From: Candidatus Hydrothermarchaeota archaeon
GTDB taxonomy: Archaea; Hydrothermarchaeota; Hydrothermarchaeia; Hydrothermarchaeales; BMS3B
Length of the DNA: 40,419 nucleotides
Direction: 5' to 3'
Assembly: GCA_015521615.1 (NCBI GenBank)
Contig: WANW01000053.1
Coordinates: forward strand, 1 to 40,419
Shown: positions 9,358 to 17,377 of the stretch, piece by piece
Layout of the letters: the number at the start of each line of letters is the position of its first letter
Numbering within the stretch: position 1 is the first letter of the stretch
Notes under the pieces: model-generated
Database searches by the model: none
What the model was told of the DNA's origin: nothing
Seen by the model: the letters and a program-made list of their open reading frames with translations, nothing else
Position numbers and translations under genes: made by a program

Positions 9358-9755
9358 GCATTGAAAGGGTGCTTGAGCTACTCTGGGAGCAGTTCGGAAT
9401 CAGGAGCGTTGACTTCAGGCTGCGTGAAGGTGGAAGCGGTCGTTACTACGCCTACAGGGAATGCAAGCTTGAGATTGAGGAGTTTGCCTCCGGGGTATAC
9501 TTCGGAAAACTGGAGAAGGATGGCTTTCGCCTCTCTGTAGAGGGGTGCTACCTTGTGGGGAGGAATGCCACAAAGGGCGTGGTGGAACTGAGCAGGGAGC
9601 AGGCAGAAAAATGGATGCGCGGCGAAGACCTGGAGATTGAAGCCAGAGGTTATGTGATTCTCCGCTGGGGGGACTATTTCCTGGGATGTGGAAAGGGCAA
9701 GGGCGGGAAAATCCTTAACTACCTGCCAAAGGAGAGGAGGGTGCCTCCACCGTAA
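9354..9755 (+). CDS. PUA-like RsmF C-terminal-type RNA-binding protein
   Basis: A 133-residue protein whose end (ARGYVILRWGDYFLG, then GKILNYLPKERR) resembles the PUA-like tail of RsmF methyltransferases, which presents the substrate RNA. The GTG start sits in a GTGA overlap with the stop of the methyltransferase gene, so the two products are made together and probably act as a split two-chain enzyme. That partnership is inferred from coupling and from the missing domain in the upstream gene. Confidence 0.7.
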   Translation: MSIERVLELLWEQFGIRSVDFRLREGGSGRYYAYRECKLEIEEFASGVYFGKLEKDGFRLSVEGCYLVGRNATKGVVELSREQAEKWMRGEDLEIEARGYVILRWGDYFLGCGKGKGGKILNYLPKERRVPPP

Positions 9756-9756
9756 C

Positions 9757-9766
9757 CTTTATATAT
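9757..9766 (+). promoter_or_regulatory. TATA box of the aroA'-aroB' operon
   Basis: CTTTATATAT lies 48-57 bp before the aroA' ATG, in the spacer after the PUA gene. With archaeal spacing, transcription would begin near 9785, inside the palindromic array. Confidence 0.6.
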
Positions 9767-9768
9767 GT

Positions 9769-9802
9769 CATGCTACTATGTAGCATGCTAACAACTAGCA
9801 TG
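9769..9802. promoter_or_regulatory. Double palindromic operator upstream of aroA'
   Basis: Two inverted repeats overlap here. CATGCTAC-TAT-GTAGCATG (9769-9787) is perfect over eight bases per arm, and CATGCTA-ACAAC-TAGCATG (9784-9802) is perfect over seven. They share the central CATG and together cover the predicted start of transcription up to the ribosome-binding site. Such a layout suits a dimeric repressor blocking initiation of the aromatic genes. The cognate regulator is not identified. Confidence 0.65.
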
Positions 9803-9813
9803 AGGTGAACAGG

Positions 9814-10611
9814 ATGAGTGAGATAGGCAAACGCGTCAGGCTTGAGAGGATAATAAATCGTGAGACGAGAAAAACAATAATCGTGCCTATGGACCATGGT
9901 GTGAGCTCGGGCCCGATAGCGGGCTTAATAGACATGCCCACAGCAGTGAATAGCGTTGCAGAGGGCGGAGCGAATGCGGTACTTCTTCATAAGGGTATAA
10001 TAAAACACGGCCACCGCGGCTATGGCCGGGATATTGGTTTGATAATGCATCTCTCCGGAAGCACCTCACTTTCGCCTGACCCCAACCACAAAGTACTTGT
10101 CGCAACGGTGGAAGAGGCTATAAAGCTTGGCGCAGATGCTGTAAGCATCCACGTCAATGTGGGTGCTGATGACGAGGCGGAGATGCTCACCCAGCTTGGT
10201 GAGATAAGCGCAAAGTGCATGGAGTGGGGCATTCCGCTGCTTGCGATGATGTATCCCCGGGGGAGGAAAATTGACAGCGAGCACAACGTTGAGGTTGTGA
10301 AGCACGCTGCCCGCGTTGGCGCAGAGCTTGGTGCAGATATAGTCAAGACCAATTACACCGGCGACGTGGACACATTCAAAGAAGTTGTCAAAGGCTGTCC
10401 TGTGCCAGTGGTTATTGCAGGCGGCCCAAAGATGAGCACAGACCGCGAGGTGCTTGAAATGGTTGCAGGCGCAATAGAGGCAGGCGCCGCAGGAACAAGC
10501 ATAGGCAGGAACATCTTCCAGCATGCCTCGCCCACGAAGATGGTGAGAGCAATAGCGGCAATTGTTCATGAAGGTAAGAGTGTGGATGAAGCTATGAAAC
10601 TCCTGCAGTAG
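9814..10611 (+). CDS. aroA': 2-amino-3,7-dideoxy-D-threo-hept-6-ulosonate synthase
   Basis: A class I aldolase of the archaeal aromatic pathway that joins 6-deoxy-5-ketofructose phosphate and aspartate semialdehyde to give ADH, bypassing erythrose 4-phosphate. Seen: the start region [44 protein letters not shown] with the Schiff-base Lys, and [14 protein letters not shown] followed by a GRNIFQH phosphate loop. The tracked ORF opens at a GTG (9805). I place the start at the ATG 9814 because GAGGTGA ends six bases before it. aroB' follows 28 bp downstream. The alternative, a plain fructose-bisphosphate aldolase, is less likely given that neighbour. Confidence 0.92.
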   Translation: MSEIGKRVRLERIINRETRKTIIVPMDHGVSSGPIAGLIDMPTAVNSVAEGGANAVLLHKGIIKHGHRGYGRDIGLIMHLSGSTSLSPDPNHKVLVATVEEAIKLGADAVSIHVNVGADDEAEMLTQLGEISAKCMEWGIPLLAMMYPRGRKIDSEHNVEVVKHAARVGAELGADIVKTNYTGDVDTFKEVVKGCPVPVVIAGGPKMSTDREVLEMVAGAIEAGAAGTSIGRNIFQHASPTKMVRAIAAIVHEGKSVDEAMKLLQ

Positions 10612-10639
10612 TATAACTTGCTGCCAGCGTGGTGATGCA

Positions 10640-11752
10640 ATGAAGTTTTTCTGGGTGGACGCAACGGCGCAGGAAAGCTGGGATGAGCGCAAGACAGTTA
10701 TAACTGCCAGCCTTGAATCAGGCGCCTCTGGAATAGTGGTGCGCAGCGAGGACGCCAAGAAAGCGGCAAAGCTTGGCAAGGTGAAGCTGATCTGCGAGGG
10801 TGAAGAGTGCGACTGCACACTGGTGCGCTTTACAGAGGAGGAGCTCCCCTCAAGCCTGGAAGAGCTGGAAGGTGTTGCGCGAGTCAGAGAACTGAAGAAC
10901 AAGGGCAAGGAAGTCGCTGCCTACGTTGAGATTCTCAGTAAAGCCCATGAGAGACTGGCAGCGCTCCTTGCGAGGCTCACCGATTATATAATCGTTGTTG
11001 GAAAGGACTGGAAAGTTATCCCCCTTGAGAACCTGATAGCAGAGCTTCAGAAGGAAGACGTGAGGGTAATCGCTGGCGTTAAAAACGCCGAAGAAGCGAA
11101 GCTTGCGCTTGAAACTCTGGAAGTTGGCACAGACGGCGTTCTCCTGGAGAGCAGCGACATTAATGAAATAAAGCGCGTCTCAAGCGTGGTTTCGCGCAGT
11201 GTAGAGAAGCTTGAGCTAACCTGCGCGAAGGTTGTGAACCTCAAACAGGTGGGCATGGGTGACCGCGTTTGTATAGATACAGCCTCGCTGCTAAAGATAG
11301 GGGAGGGGATGCTGGTTGGAAGCCAGGCCGCCGGGCTATTCCTTATACACTCAGAGACCCTGGAAAGCGAGTACGTCGCCTCACGCCCCTTCCGGGTGAA
11401 CGCCGGGGCGGTGCATGCCTATGTTCTTGCCCCAGGTGGAAAGACACGCTACCTCAGCGAACTCAAGGCTGGAGATGAGGTTCTGGCTGTCGACGCTAAA
11501 GGAAACACCAGGCGTGTTGTGGTGGGCAGGGTGAAGATAGAGCGCCGCCCGCTTATGCTGATTGAAGCAGAAGTAAAGGGCAGAGTTTATAAAACCCTGC
11601 TCCAGAACGCTGAAACAATCAACCTGGTTACAAAGGACGGTAAACCCATCTCTGTGGCAAAGCTCAAGGTTGGGGATGAGGTGCTGATTTACTGCGCCAG
11701 CGAGGGCAGGCACTTCGGCATGGAAGTGGAGGAGACGGTAATAGAGCGGTAA
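10640..11752 (+). CDS. aroB': 3-dehydroquinate synthase II (archaeal type)
   Basis: Converts ADH by oxidative deamination and cyclisation to 3-dehydroquinate, the second step of the archaeal shikimate entry. Recognised by the KFFWVDATAQESWDERK start, a central VGMGDRVCIDTASLL region, GSQAAGLFLIHSET, and a C-terminal part with FRVNAGAVHAYVLAPGGKTRYLSEL. The 370 residues match the family. A GGTGA stands five bases before the ATG. Its TAA directly abuts the stop of the convergent DUF166 gene with no base between. Confidence 0.94.
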   Translation: MKFFWVDATAQESWDERKTVITASLESGASGIVVRSEDAKKAAKLGKVKLICEGEECDCTLVRFTEEELPSSLEELEGVARVRELKNKGKEVAAYVEILSKAHERLAALLARLTDYIIVVGKDWKVIPLENLIAELQKEDVRVIAGVKNAEEAKLALETLEVGTDGVLLESSDINEIKRVSSVVSRSVEKLELTCAKVVNLKQVGMGDRVCIDTASLLKIGEGMLVGSQAAGLFLIHSETLESEYVASRPFRVNAGAVHAYVLAPGGKTRYLSELKAGDEVLAVDAKGNTRRVVVGRVKIERRPLMLIEAEVKGRVYKTLLQNAETINLVTKDGKPISVAKLKVGDEVLIYCASEGRHFGMEVEETVIER

Positions 11753-12367
11753 TTATCGCTTCTCTTTCAGTGCCCTTTTAAACGCGGCGATGTGCACCTC
11801 GCCGGCGAAGTGCAGCGGAGCCTTTTTACCCTGTGCAGCCTCATATCCTGCAGCACCTCTGCATATGAACTGCACCTCCAGCGCAAATCGATGCATAGCC
11901 TTTTCTACAGGCATGCACACTATCTTCTCAGCCGCCTCCCAGGTGGCACCGCAGGGTGCACCTTTCTTCACCCTTACGCTGGTTACCTTTCCCCCGCGTA
12001 CCTCAACCTCAAGTTCGGGTGTACCGAAGCGCCGGGCGTATTCTCCCGCTTCCTTCACATCACCCAGGCCACAGCACGTTGGCGGGGTTATTGCACCGGT
12101 GATGCGCCTTCCCGGTGAGACAACAGGCACGCCCTTGGGTTTCGCAATCTCAACAAGAAAATCGCTCAAGTCAGGGTGGTACAGGTAGTCCAGCACAAGA
12201 TCTGCCTCAAAATCGCTGGATATGTATTCCTCGGGGTTGTCTATAATCTCCGGTAGAGCTTCGGGTACTGTGAAAACCTCAGTTATCTCAATACCCCTGC
12301 CATACTTCCTAATGCCAGCTATCTTGTGGATTGCCCTTTCGCCTCGCTGAAAAACAACAATTCTCAT
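11753..12367 (-). CDS. DUF166 family protein
   Basis: An archaeal DUF166 protein of about 204 residues. Visible: a Rossmann-like start RIVVFQRGERAIHKIAG, DLVLDYLYHPDLSDFL, ITPPTCCGLG, KKGAPCGATWEAAEK and a C-terminal FICRGAAGYEAAQG. Four of the Cys lie in short conserved-looking blocks, suggesting a metal or redox site. The family has no established reaction that I can name. The start is the ATG at 12367, which shares a base with the stop of the small upstream zinc-type gene (TGATG). Confidence 0.75.
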   Translation of the reverse strand: MRIVVFQRGERAIHKIAGIRKYGRGIEITEVFTVPEALPEIIDNPEEYISSDFEADLVLDYLYHPDLSDFLVEIAKPKGVPVVSPGRRITGAITPPTCCGLGDVKEAGEYARRFGTPELEVEVRGGKVTSVRVKKGAPCGATWEAAEKIVCMPVEKAMHRFALEVQFICRGAAGYEAAQGKKAPLHFAGEVHIAAFKRALKEKR

Positions 12368-12507
12368 CACGGACCCGGCTGAAAGTCAAGACAGCGCCTG
12401 TTTTTCTCTATGTTCAGATTCCAGCGATTGTGCATAAGGCACCTGTACCTCATGTTGTAGTCAGTTATAAAATTCTCCAGCAGGGCACAGTCCTCGCACC
12501 TTACCAT
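12367..12507 (-). CDS. Small Cys-rich (zinc-finger-like) protein, not in ORF track
   Basis: I read a 46-residue ORF from ATG at 12507 to TGA at 12367. It begins MVRCEDCALLENF and ends CLDFQPGP, with Cys at 4, 7, 23 and 39 and His at 26: a CxxC plus CxxH pattern typical of a small zinc site. GGTGGTG lies just before the ATG, and a TATA-like ATTTATATA lies about 50 bp upstream. The stop overlaps the DUF166 start, so the two are co-translated. No family is recognised. The strong coupling and motif spacing make it a credible gene. Confidence 0.62.
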   Translation of the reverse strand: MVRCEDCALLENFITDYNMRYRCLMHNRWNLNIEKNRRCLDFQPGP

Positions 12508-12554
12508 GGCACCACCATAGTATGCTGGGATTTAGCCTCTTTGTGGGTTGTTGT

Positions 12555-12563
12555 GTATATAAA
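12555..12563 (-). promoter_or_regulatory. TATA box for the small zinc-protein/DUF166 operon
   Basis: On the minus strand, ATTTATATACAC stands about 50 bp before the ATG at 12507. The remaining spacer to mtnA (about 12564-12728) holds the mtnA promoter on the plus strand (AATATTTTTTAAC near 12692), 30-35 bp before the start. Confidence 0.45.
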
Positions 12564-12728
12564 TGTTTCCCTTAAAATCAAATCGGTTATTTATTGTTTT
12601 TGTTGTAATGCTCAATCTCCACGTCCAGAGTAATTACCAGACCCTCGCCAACCAGTTTAAGGAATAACCCACAGCACCAACCCCAATATTTTTTAACTTC
12701 CCGGAGCAATACAGGATATGTGGTGGAT

Positions 12729-13751
12729 ATGCGAACTATAGAGCTTAAAGGCGAAAAGGTTATAATGATAGACCAGACTCTCCTCCCGCGGGAGGTGAGA
12801 TTAATAGAGTGCCACGACACAGAGTGCATCGCCGAAGCTATAGAAAACCTGAGAATACGTGGCGCACCAGCACTGGGCGTTGCCGCAGCCTTCTCCCTCG
12901 CCCAGACGGCGCTGAAGCATGCAAACTCCCCTCGCAATGAAGTACTTGCCGCACTCGAGAAGACCTACAGACGAATAAAGGCCACCCGCCCCACTGCAGT
13001 AAACCTTCATCTAGCTCTTGAGAGGGTTATGAGCAGGGCCAGGGAAAGTGAGAATCCGGCTGAGGCTGCATATAAGGAAGCCCTCAGAATTTACGAAGAG
13101 GATTTCGAGGCGAACCGCAAACTGGGCGAATACGGGGCAGAGCTTTTTGAAGATGGAGACGTGGTGCTCACGCACTGCAATACCGGTGCGCTTGCAACAG
13201 CGAGCTACGGCACCGCCCTGGGCGTCATAATAACAGCATGGCGTCAGGGCAAGAAGCTCAGGGTATTTGCTGACGAAACACGCCCACTTCTCCAGGGCGC
13301 AAGGCTCACTGCCTGGGAGCTGGTCCAGGAGGGCATACCTGTAACAGTTATAACAGACAGCAGCGCCGCCTATGTGATGCGCACCCAGGGTGTGAGCAAG
13401 GTCATAGTGGGCGCCGACAGAATCGCCGCCAACGGCGACACTGCCAACAAGATAGGAACCTATTCCCTCGCGATACTCGCAAAGGAACATGGGATACCCT
13501 TCTACGTCGCCGCTCCCCTCTCAACTATAGACCCGGCGACGCCAAGCGGTGAGCACATACCTGTGGAGTACAGAAGGCGCGAGGAAATTGAGTTCTTCAA
13601 CAGCCAGCGCATCGTGCCTCCAGAGGCTGAGATACTCAACCCGGCCTTTGACGTCACTCCTGCGGAGTACATATCAGGCATAATAACAGAAGCGGGTGTG
13701 CTCACCCCACCCTACGAGGAGAGCATAGCACGGGCTCTTAAGAAGCGCTAA
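12729..13751 (+). CDS. mtnA: S-methyl-5-thioribose-1-phosphate isomerase family (aIF-2B-like)
   Basis: An aldose-ketose phosphate isomerase of the methionine salvage type. Seen: LRIRGAPALGVAAA, the catalytic Cys in LTHCNTGALATASYGTALG, DETRPLLQGARLTAWEL, and the catalytic Asp in VGADRIAANGDTANKIGTY, all classic MtnA motifs. The tracked ORF starts at GTG 12720. The ATG at 12729 gives the usual N terminus (RTIELKGEKV), with GGTGG just upstream. In archaea, homologues can act on 5-methylthioribose-, 5-deoxyribose- or ribose-1,5-bisphosphate-type substrates, so exact specificity is uncertain. No other salvage gene is adjacent. Confidence 0.88.
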   Translation: MRTIELKGEKVIMIDQTLLPREVRLIECHDTECIAEAIENLRIRGAPALGVAAAFSLAQTALKHANSPRNEVLAALEKTYRRIKATRPTAVNLHLALERVMSRARESENPAEAAYKEALRIYEEDFEANRKLGEYGAELFEDGDVVLTHCNTGALATASYGTALGVIITAWRQGKKLRVFADETRPLLQGARLTAWELVQEGIPVTVITDSSAAYVMRTQGVSKVIVGADRIAANGDTANKIGTYSLAILAKEHGIPFYVAAPLSTIDPATPSGEHIPVEYRRREEIEFFNSQRIVPPEAEILNPAFDVTPAEYISGIITEAGVLTPPYEESIARALKKR

Positions 13752-13753
13752 GT

Positions 13754-13767
13754 TATTTATATAAACC
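13754..13767 (+). promoter_or_regulatory. TATA box for the surface/coiled-coil gene
   Basis: TTATTTATATAAAC lies about 25-30 bp before the ATG at 13785, immediately after the mtnA stop, indicating a leaderless or very short-leader transcript. Confidence 0.55.
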
Positions 13768-13784
13768 AGAGGGTTAATGCTATT

Positions 13785-15191
13785 ATGCGCCTCTTTATCC
13801 TTTTTCTCCTGCTGCTTGCCCCGCTCACTCATGCAGATACACAGCTCAGTGCTGTGGAGCACAACATAACTTACTTTCTCGGGAAGGAGAACTTCTCTGT
13901 AACGGAGGAGATAACCCTCAAAAATAGCCCCTTTTCGATAACCTCACCTGTATATTATCACCTCGGCACTGATGCAGAAGACATAAGTGTAGATGTAACC
14001 GGTGGAGCTGATTATAAGATCGACGAGACCTATGGAGGGGTGATATTTGATTTTAGAAATGCCTACTCCACACGGGTTAAGATTAAGCTGCTCTACTCCT
14101 ACCCCAAGAGCCTGCGCAGAAGTGACGGCACTTATCTCTTCGAGGGTGAGGCTATAAAGCGGGTATATCCCTGGGGAATAAACATAGTAAATCTGCGCTT
14201 TGTTCTTCCGCCCGGGTTCACCTTTGGAGAGGTCTCGCCCGTGCCGCAGGAGAAAGGTGAGGGCTACCTTCTATACAGGATAACCTATCTTGACCCCCGC
14301 GCATATGAGGGATTCCCGGTAAGTATAGAATATGCCAACTACCGCGAACTTGCAGAAAAAAGCCTCAGCCTGGCAAAGGCGAGAGAGCATGATACCTTTC
14401 TGGCTGTGAGGGAGGCGAACCAGAGCATTGAGAATGCACAAAGCTACGGGGCAAACCTGTCACTGGCGCTGGCAAGCTTCAACGAGGCGCTTGCCCACCT
14501 GCAGAATTACTTCCAGTTCGCAAGACGAGCAGAGCTCATCCTTGAGAAAAACAGCTATGAGGCTTATAAGAGTGCATCCTCAGCGGTGGAGGAGCTGGAA
14601 CTCGCTGGGATAAAGGCAAGAGACGCCTACAGCAGAGCAAACTTTGCAATACAGCTCGCCCTTGAGAAGAGGCTCGCCACTTTTGAGGAGAACCTAACCA
14701 GCATGAGCAAAGAGGAGCCTGAAGCGAAGCGCATTGTAATGGTAGAACAGCCCGCAAAGGGTGCAAACCTTTACAAGTATGCCTTTTTTGCCCTTGCGGC
14801 GCTCTTTGTGATATTTATAGCAAGCGAGACTTACCGCATCCTAGCACCGAAAAGCTATCGCAGGAGAAGCAGTGTAAAGGACTTCAGGGTAATTGGCGAC
14901 CTGAAGAGAAAGACTTTCAACGGATTTGAGAAGAAGGTGGCCAGAGTAAAGAGGGGCGTTGATATTGCGCAGGAGATTCGAAACCTGAGAAAACGACGCG
15001 AGAAGCTGAAGCTTGGCATAGAGAACGCCAGAAAGAAGTACGCCTCTGGCGAGATAACCGCCGAGCTTTATGAGCTGGAGAGGGATAAATTTGAAGGGGA
15101 GATAGAGGAGATAGACCGTAGGATTGCACTCCTCGAGAAGGAGCTTAGTGAGATTAAGAGGCATGGGCATGAGGAAGGTAGGACAGATTGA
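13785..15191 (+). CDS. Secreted-domain membrane protein with cytoplasmic coiled coil
   Basis: A 468-residue protein of unknown function. An N-terminal signal peptide (LFILFLLLLAPLTHA) is followed by an outside beta-rich domain (about 20-185), then a long helical region (about 190-310) rich in Ala, Glu and Lys. A single transmembrane helix KYAFFALAALFVIFIASE (about 327-350) follows, then a basic cytoplasmic stretch and a coiled coil ending KKYASGEITAELYELERDKFE, which resembles a SHOCT-like oligomerisation tail. The end overlaps the deoxyhypusine synthase gene by 23 bases. It may be a surface or envelope factor; nothing more specific can be supported. Confidence 0.75.
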   Translation: MRLFILFLLLLAPLTHADTQLSAVEHNITYFLGKENFSVTEEITLKNSPFSITSPVYYHLGTDAEDISVDVTGGADYKIDETYGGVIFDFRNAYSTRVKIKLLYSYPKSLRRSDGTYLFEGEAIKRVYPWGINIVNLRFVLPPGFTFGEVSPVPQEKGEGYLLYRITYLDPRAYEGFPVSIEYANYRELAEKSLSLAKAREHDTFLAVREANQSIENAQSYGANLSLALASFNEALAHLQNYFQFARRAELILEKNSYEAYKSASSAVEELELAGIKARDAYSRANFAIQLALEKRLATFEENLTSMSKEEPEAKRIVMVEQPAKGANLYKYAFFALAALFVIFIASETYRILAPKSYRRRSSVKDFRVIGDLKRKTFNGFEKKVARVKRGVDIAQEIRNLRKRREKLKLGIENARKKYASGEITAELYELERDKFEGEIEEIDRRIALLEKELSEIKRHGHEEGRTD

Positions 15192-16101
15192 GATTCTCAG
15201 CGGAATGAGCGTCGATGCGCTAATGCGCCAGTACCGCGAAGCGGGCGTACTCGGCGCAGGCGCTTTGGGCAGAGCATGCGACATCCTGGAGGAGATGGTC
15301 AGAGCAAGAGCAACAATATTCCTGGGCCTAGCCGGACCTCTTGTCGCCGCCGGAATGAGAAATGTGATTACAGAGCTTATCAGAATGGGTGCGGTAAGTG
15401 CAATTGTAACCAATGGAGCAAATGTGGTGCACGATGTGCTGGAGGCGCTGGGCGGTGCACACTATGTGGGCAGCTTTCGCAGCGACGATGCAAAGCTGCA
15501 CAGGGAGGAGCTTGGCAGAATAGGCAACGTCTATACCAGGGTTAAGGACTTCGTCGCCTTTGAGGACTACATTCAGGAACTCCTTTTGAACATAGACGAA
15601 GAGAAGAGGAAGAACCTCTCAATAAGGGAACTGCTCTCAGAGATAGGAAAGAGTATAGGTGACACCAACTCCTTCCTCAGGGCCGCATATGAGCGGCATA
15701 TACCGGTGTTCTCACCGGCAGTGGTGGATTCGATGCTGGGCTTGCAGCTCTTCTTCTTTGCGGAGAGGAACCGCATCGTGTTAAATGCGGTTAAGGACAT
15801 GAAAGAGCTTGCCCAGATGGTTTTTGATGCTAAGAAGGTGGGGGCAGTATTCTTGGGCGGAGGTGTCCCGAAGCACTACATACTCGGAGCCAATCTGCTC
15901 CGCGGCGGGATAGACTACGGAATTCAGGTTACCATGGATAGGGAGGAAGCAGGCTCGCTGAGTGGTGCAAAGCTGGAGGAGGGGATAAGCTGGGGCAAGA
16001 CAAGGGAGGAAGGGAAAGTCGTAACTGTAGTGGGCGATGTAACGATAGTTTTTCCCCTGCTGGTGGCTAGCCTTAAACAACGTCTGGAGGGCGGACAGTG
16101 A
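15169..16101 (+). CDS. dys: Deoxyhypusine synthase family protein
   Basis: Transfers the aminobutyl group of spermidine to a lysine of aIF5A, the first step of hypusine formation, with NAD. Seen: the early MSVDALMRQYREAGVLGAG, TNGANVVHDVLEAL, NAD-contacting LGGGVPKHYILGAN, and the active-site Lys in GISWGKTREEG followed by VTIVFPLLVASL. The tracked ORF starts at a TTG (15124). I choose the ATG at 15169 because GAGG lies seven bases before it; the ATG at 15163 is the alternative. pyrF follows with a GTGA overlap. Some archaeal paralogues may make other polyamine products, so substrate is slightly uncertain. Confidence 0.9.
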   Translation: MRKVGQIEILSGMSVDALMRQYREAGVLGAGALGRACDILEEMVRARATIFLGLAGPLVAAGMRNVITELIRMGAVSAIVTNGANVVHDVLEALGGAHYVGSFRSDDAKLHREELGRIGNVYTRVKDFVAFEDYIQELLLNIDEEKRKNLSIRELLSEIGKSIGDTNSFLRAAYERHIPVFSPAVVDSMLGLQLFFFAERNRIVLNAVKDMKELAQMVFDAKKVGAVFLGGGVPKHYILGANLLRGGIDYGIQVTMDREEAGSLSGAKLEEGISWGKTREEGKVVTVVGDVTIVFPLLVASLKQRLEGGQ

Positions 16102-16757
16102 GGCTGCAAAGGGAGTACGGGCTTATCCTTGCACTGGATGTAACCTCACGTAAAAGTGCACTGAGTGTTGCGGAGAGCGTCGCTGATTACATAGATGCTG
16201 TGAAGGTGGGCTACCCTCTGGTGCTCTCCTGCGGTCTTGATATTATAGGCGAGCTTTCTGGACTGGGCAAGCCTGTAATCGCAGATTTTAAGGTGGCTGA
16301 CATACCGTATACCTCACGCCTCATCTGCGAGCAGGCCAGGCGCGCGGGGGCGAGCTTTGCAATCGTCCATGGCTTTGTGGGTAGCGACACCGTCAAAGCA
16401 TGCGCCGAGGTGCTCGATATTTTTGTTGTTGCTGAGATGAGCCATTCTGGAGCTAAGGAGTTCATGCAACCCGTCGCTGAGAGGATAGCAGAGCTTGCAA
16501 GGGAGAACAAGGCCTGCGGCATCGTCGCCCCGGCTACAAGGCCAGAGAGGATTGCGAGGCTTCGATCTATTGTCGGGGAGCTTATTATAATCTCACCCGG
16601 TGTTAAGGCCCAGGGTGCTCGCCCGGGAGATGCGATACGTGCGGGTGCCGACTTTGAGATAGTGGGGCGCGGGATATACGCCTCTGCTGAACCACGCAGA
16701 AGCGCTGCAGAAATTGCAGCAGAGCTTAAGGCCGCAATGGAGGAGCAAAAGCACTAG
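16098..16757 (+). CDS. pyrF: Orotidine 5'-phosphate decarboxylase
   Basis: Decarboxylates OMP to UMP, the last pyrimidine step. The TIM-barrel signature is clear: LILALDVTSRKSA, the catalytic DxKxxD in IADFKVADIPYTSR, and the phosphate-binding end GRGIYASAEPR. At 219 residues the length is typical. A GTG start lies within the deoxyhypusine synthase stop. The 3' end overlaps the convergent SpoIIM-like gene by four bases (CTAG). Confidence 0.95.
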   Translation: MRLQREYGLILALDVTSRKSALSVAESVADYIDAVKVGYPLVLSCGLDIIGELSGLGKPVIADFKVADIPYTSRLICEQARRAGASFAIVHGFVGSDTVKACAEVLDIFVVAEMSHSGAKEFMQPVAERIAELARENKACGIVAPATRPERIARLRSIVGELIIISPGVKAQGARPGDAIRAGADFEIVGRGIYASAEPRRSAAEIAAELKAAMEEQKH

Positions 16758-17377
16758 CCCTCAAGCAGCGCCGCAAAGTAGAGAAGCACAAGGATTAAAA
16801 GCATGCCAAGCACATTCCCGGGTTCGCGAACGAGTGCGCGGATTTCCCTTTCAAAGGCATCAATATCGCCACGCATGGCAACATCCCTCAGCCTGCTGGC
16901 TATTGCCAGACCCAGCGCAATGCTTGAGAGGATTGCAGGTATCTCCAGAAGTGCGTGGGGCATTAGATAGGAGATAAACTCTGAAACTCCCCCGGGGGCA
17001 AAACTCCAGAAAAGTGCGCTCATCGCAGTGAGATTGACAAAGAGGCTCAAAAGGGGTACAAAGTACAGGTAGAAGAGGCAGGCTCTGAGCGGAGAGGCTA
17101 TGCGAAAGGTGGTAAACCGGGAGAGTGCAAAGTAAAGCGGCTCTGTAAGCCTGTCCAGCATCGAGTATGTTTTTTCAGAGGTTTGCCTGTAAATAAGCAG
17201 TTCAAGATAGCTTAAAAATGTGCCCAGGTAAACTGTAACAATAGCGGCGAGCGCATTTTTTAAGAATATGCTGCCAAGAAGCGTTGCAGGAATGGCAAAA
17301 AACACGTGGATATAACTCCGGAGAAGGTAACCTGCGAACACAGAAGTTACAACAAGCGCTGCAATGCTTTTCCTCAT
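16754..17377 (-). CDS. SpoIIM/DUF95-like integral membrane protein
   Basis: A 207-residue multi-pass protein with about five hydrophobic segments. The segment YLMPHALLEIPAILSSIALGLAIA is characteristic of the stage II sporulation protein M superfamily (PHGxxEIPA-type motif), found in many non-sporulating archaea with unknown role. A start-stop overlap couples it to the upstream wHTH gene, which may sense or regulate it. Confidence 0.7.
   Translation of the reverse strand: MRKSIAALVVTSVFAGYLLRSYIHVFFAIPATLLGSIFLKNALAAIVTVYLGTFLSYLELLIYRQTSEKTYSMLDRLTEPLYFALSRFTTFRIASPLRACLFYLYFVPLLSLFVNLTAMSALFWSFAPGGVSEFISYLMPHALLEIPAILSSIALGLAIASRLRDVAMRGDIDAFEREIRALVREPGNVLGMLLILVLLYFAALLEG

Noticed and set aside
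9814-10611. Fructose-bisphosphate aldolase class I
   Set aside because: Adjacent archaeal 3-dehydroquinate synthase II and matching motifs favour the aromatic-pathway enzyme, although the families are close.
10066-10908. 280-residue minus-strand ORF over aroA'/aroB'
   Set aside because: Antisense to two well-supported genes, low-complexity Ser/Cys/His content, no recognisable domain or ribosome site.
12587-12937. Minus-strand ORF whose end (LVGEGLVITLDVEIEH) looks protein-like
   Set aside because: Most of it is antisense to mtnA, and the protein-like end has no suitable start codon or ribosome site in the spacer. Kept only as a remote possibility.
12729-13751. Translation initiation factor 2B subunit instead of MtnA
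   Set aside because: The THCNTG cysteine and GADRIAANGDTANKIGTY motifs are specific to the sugar-phosphate isomerase branch.
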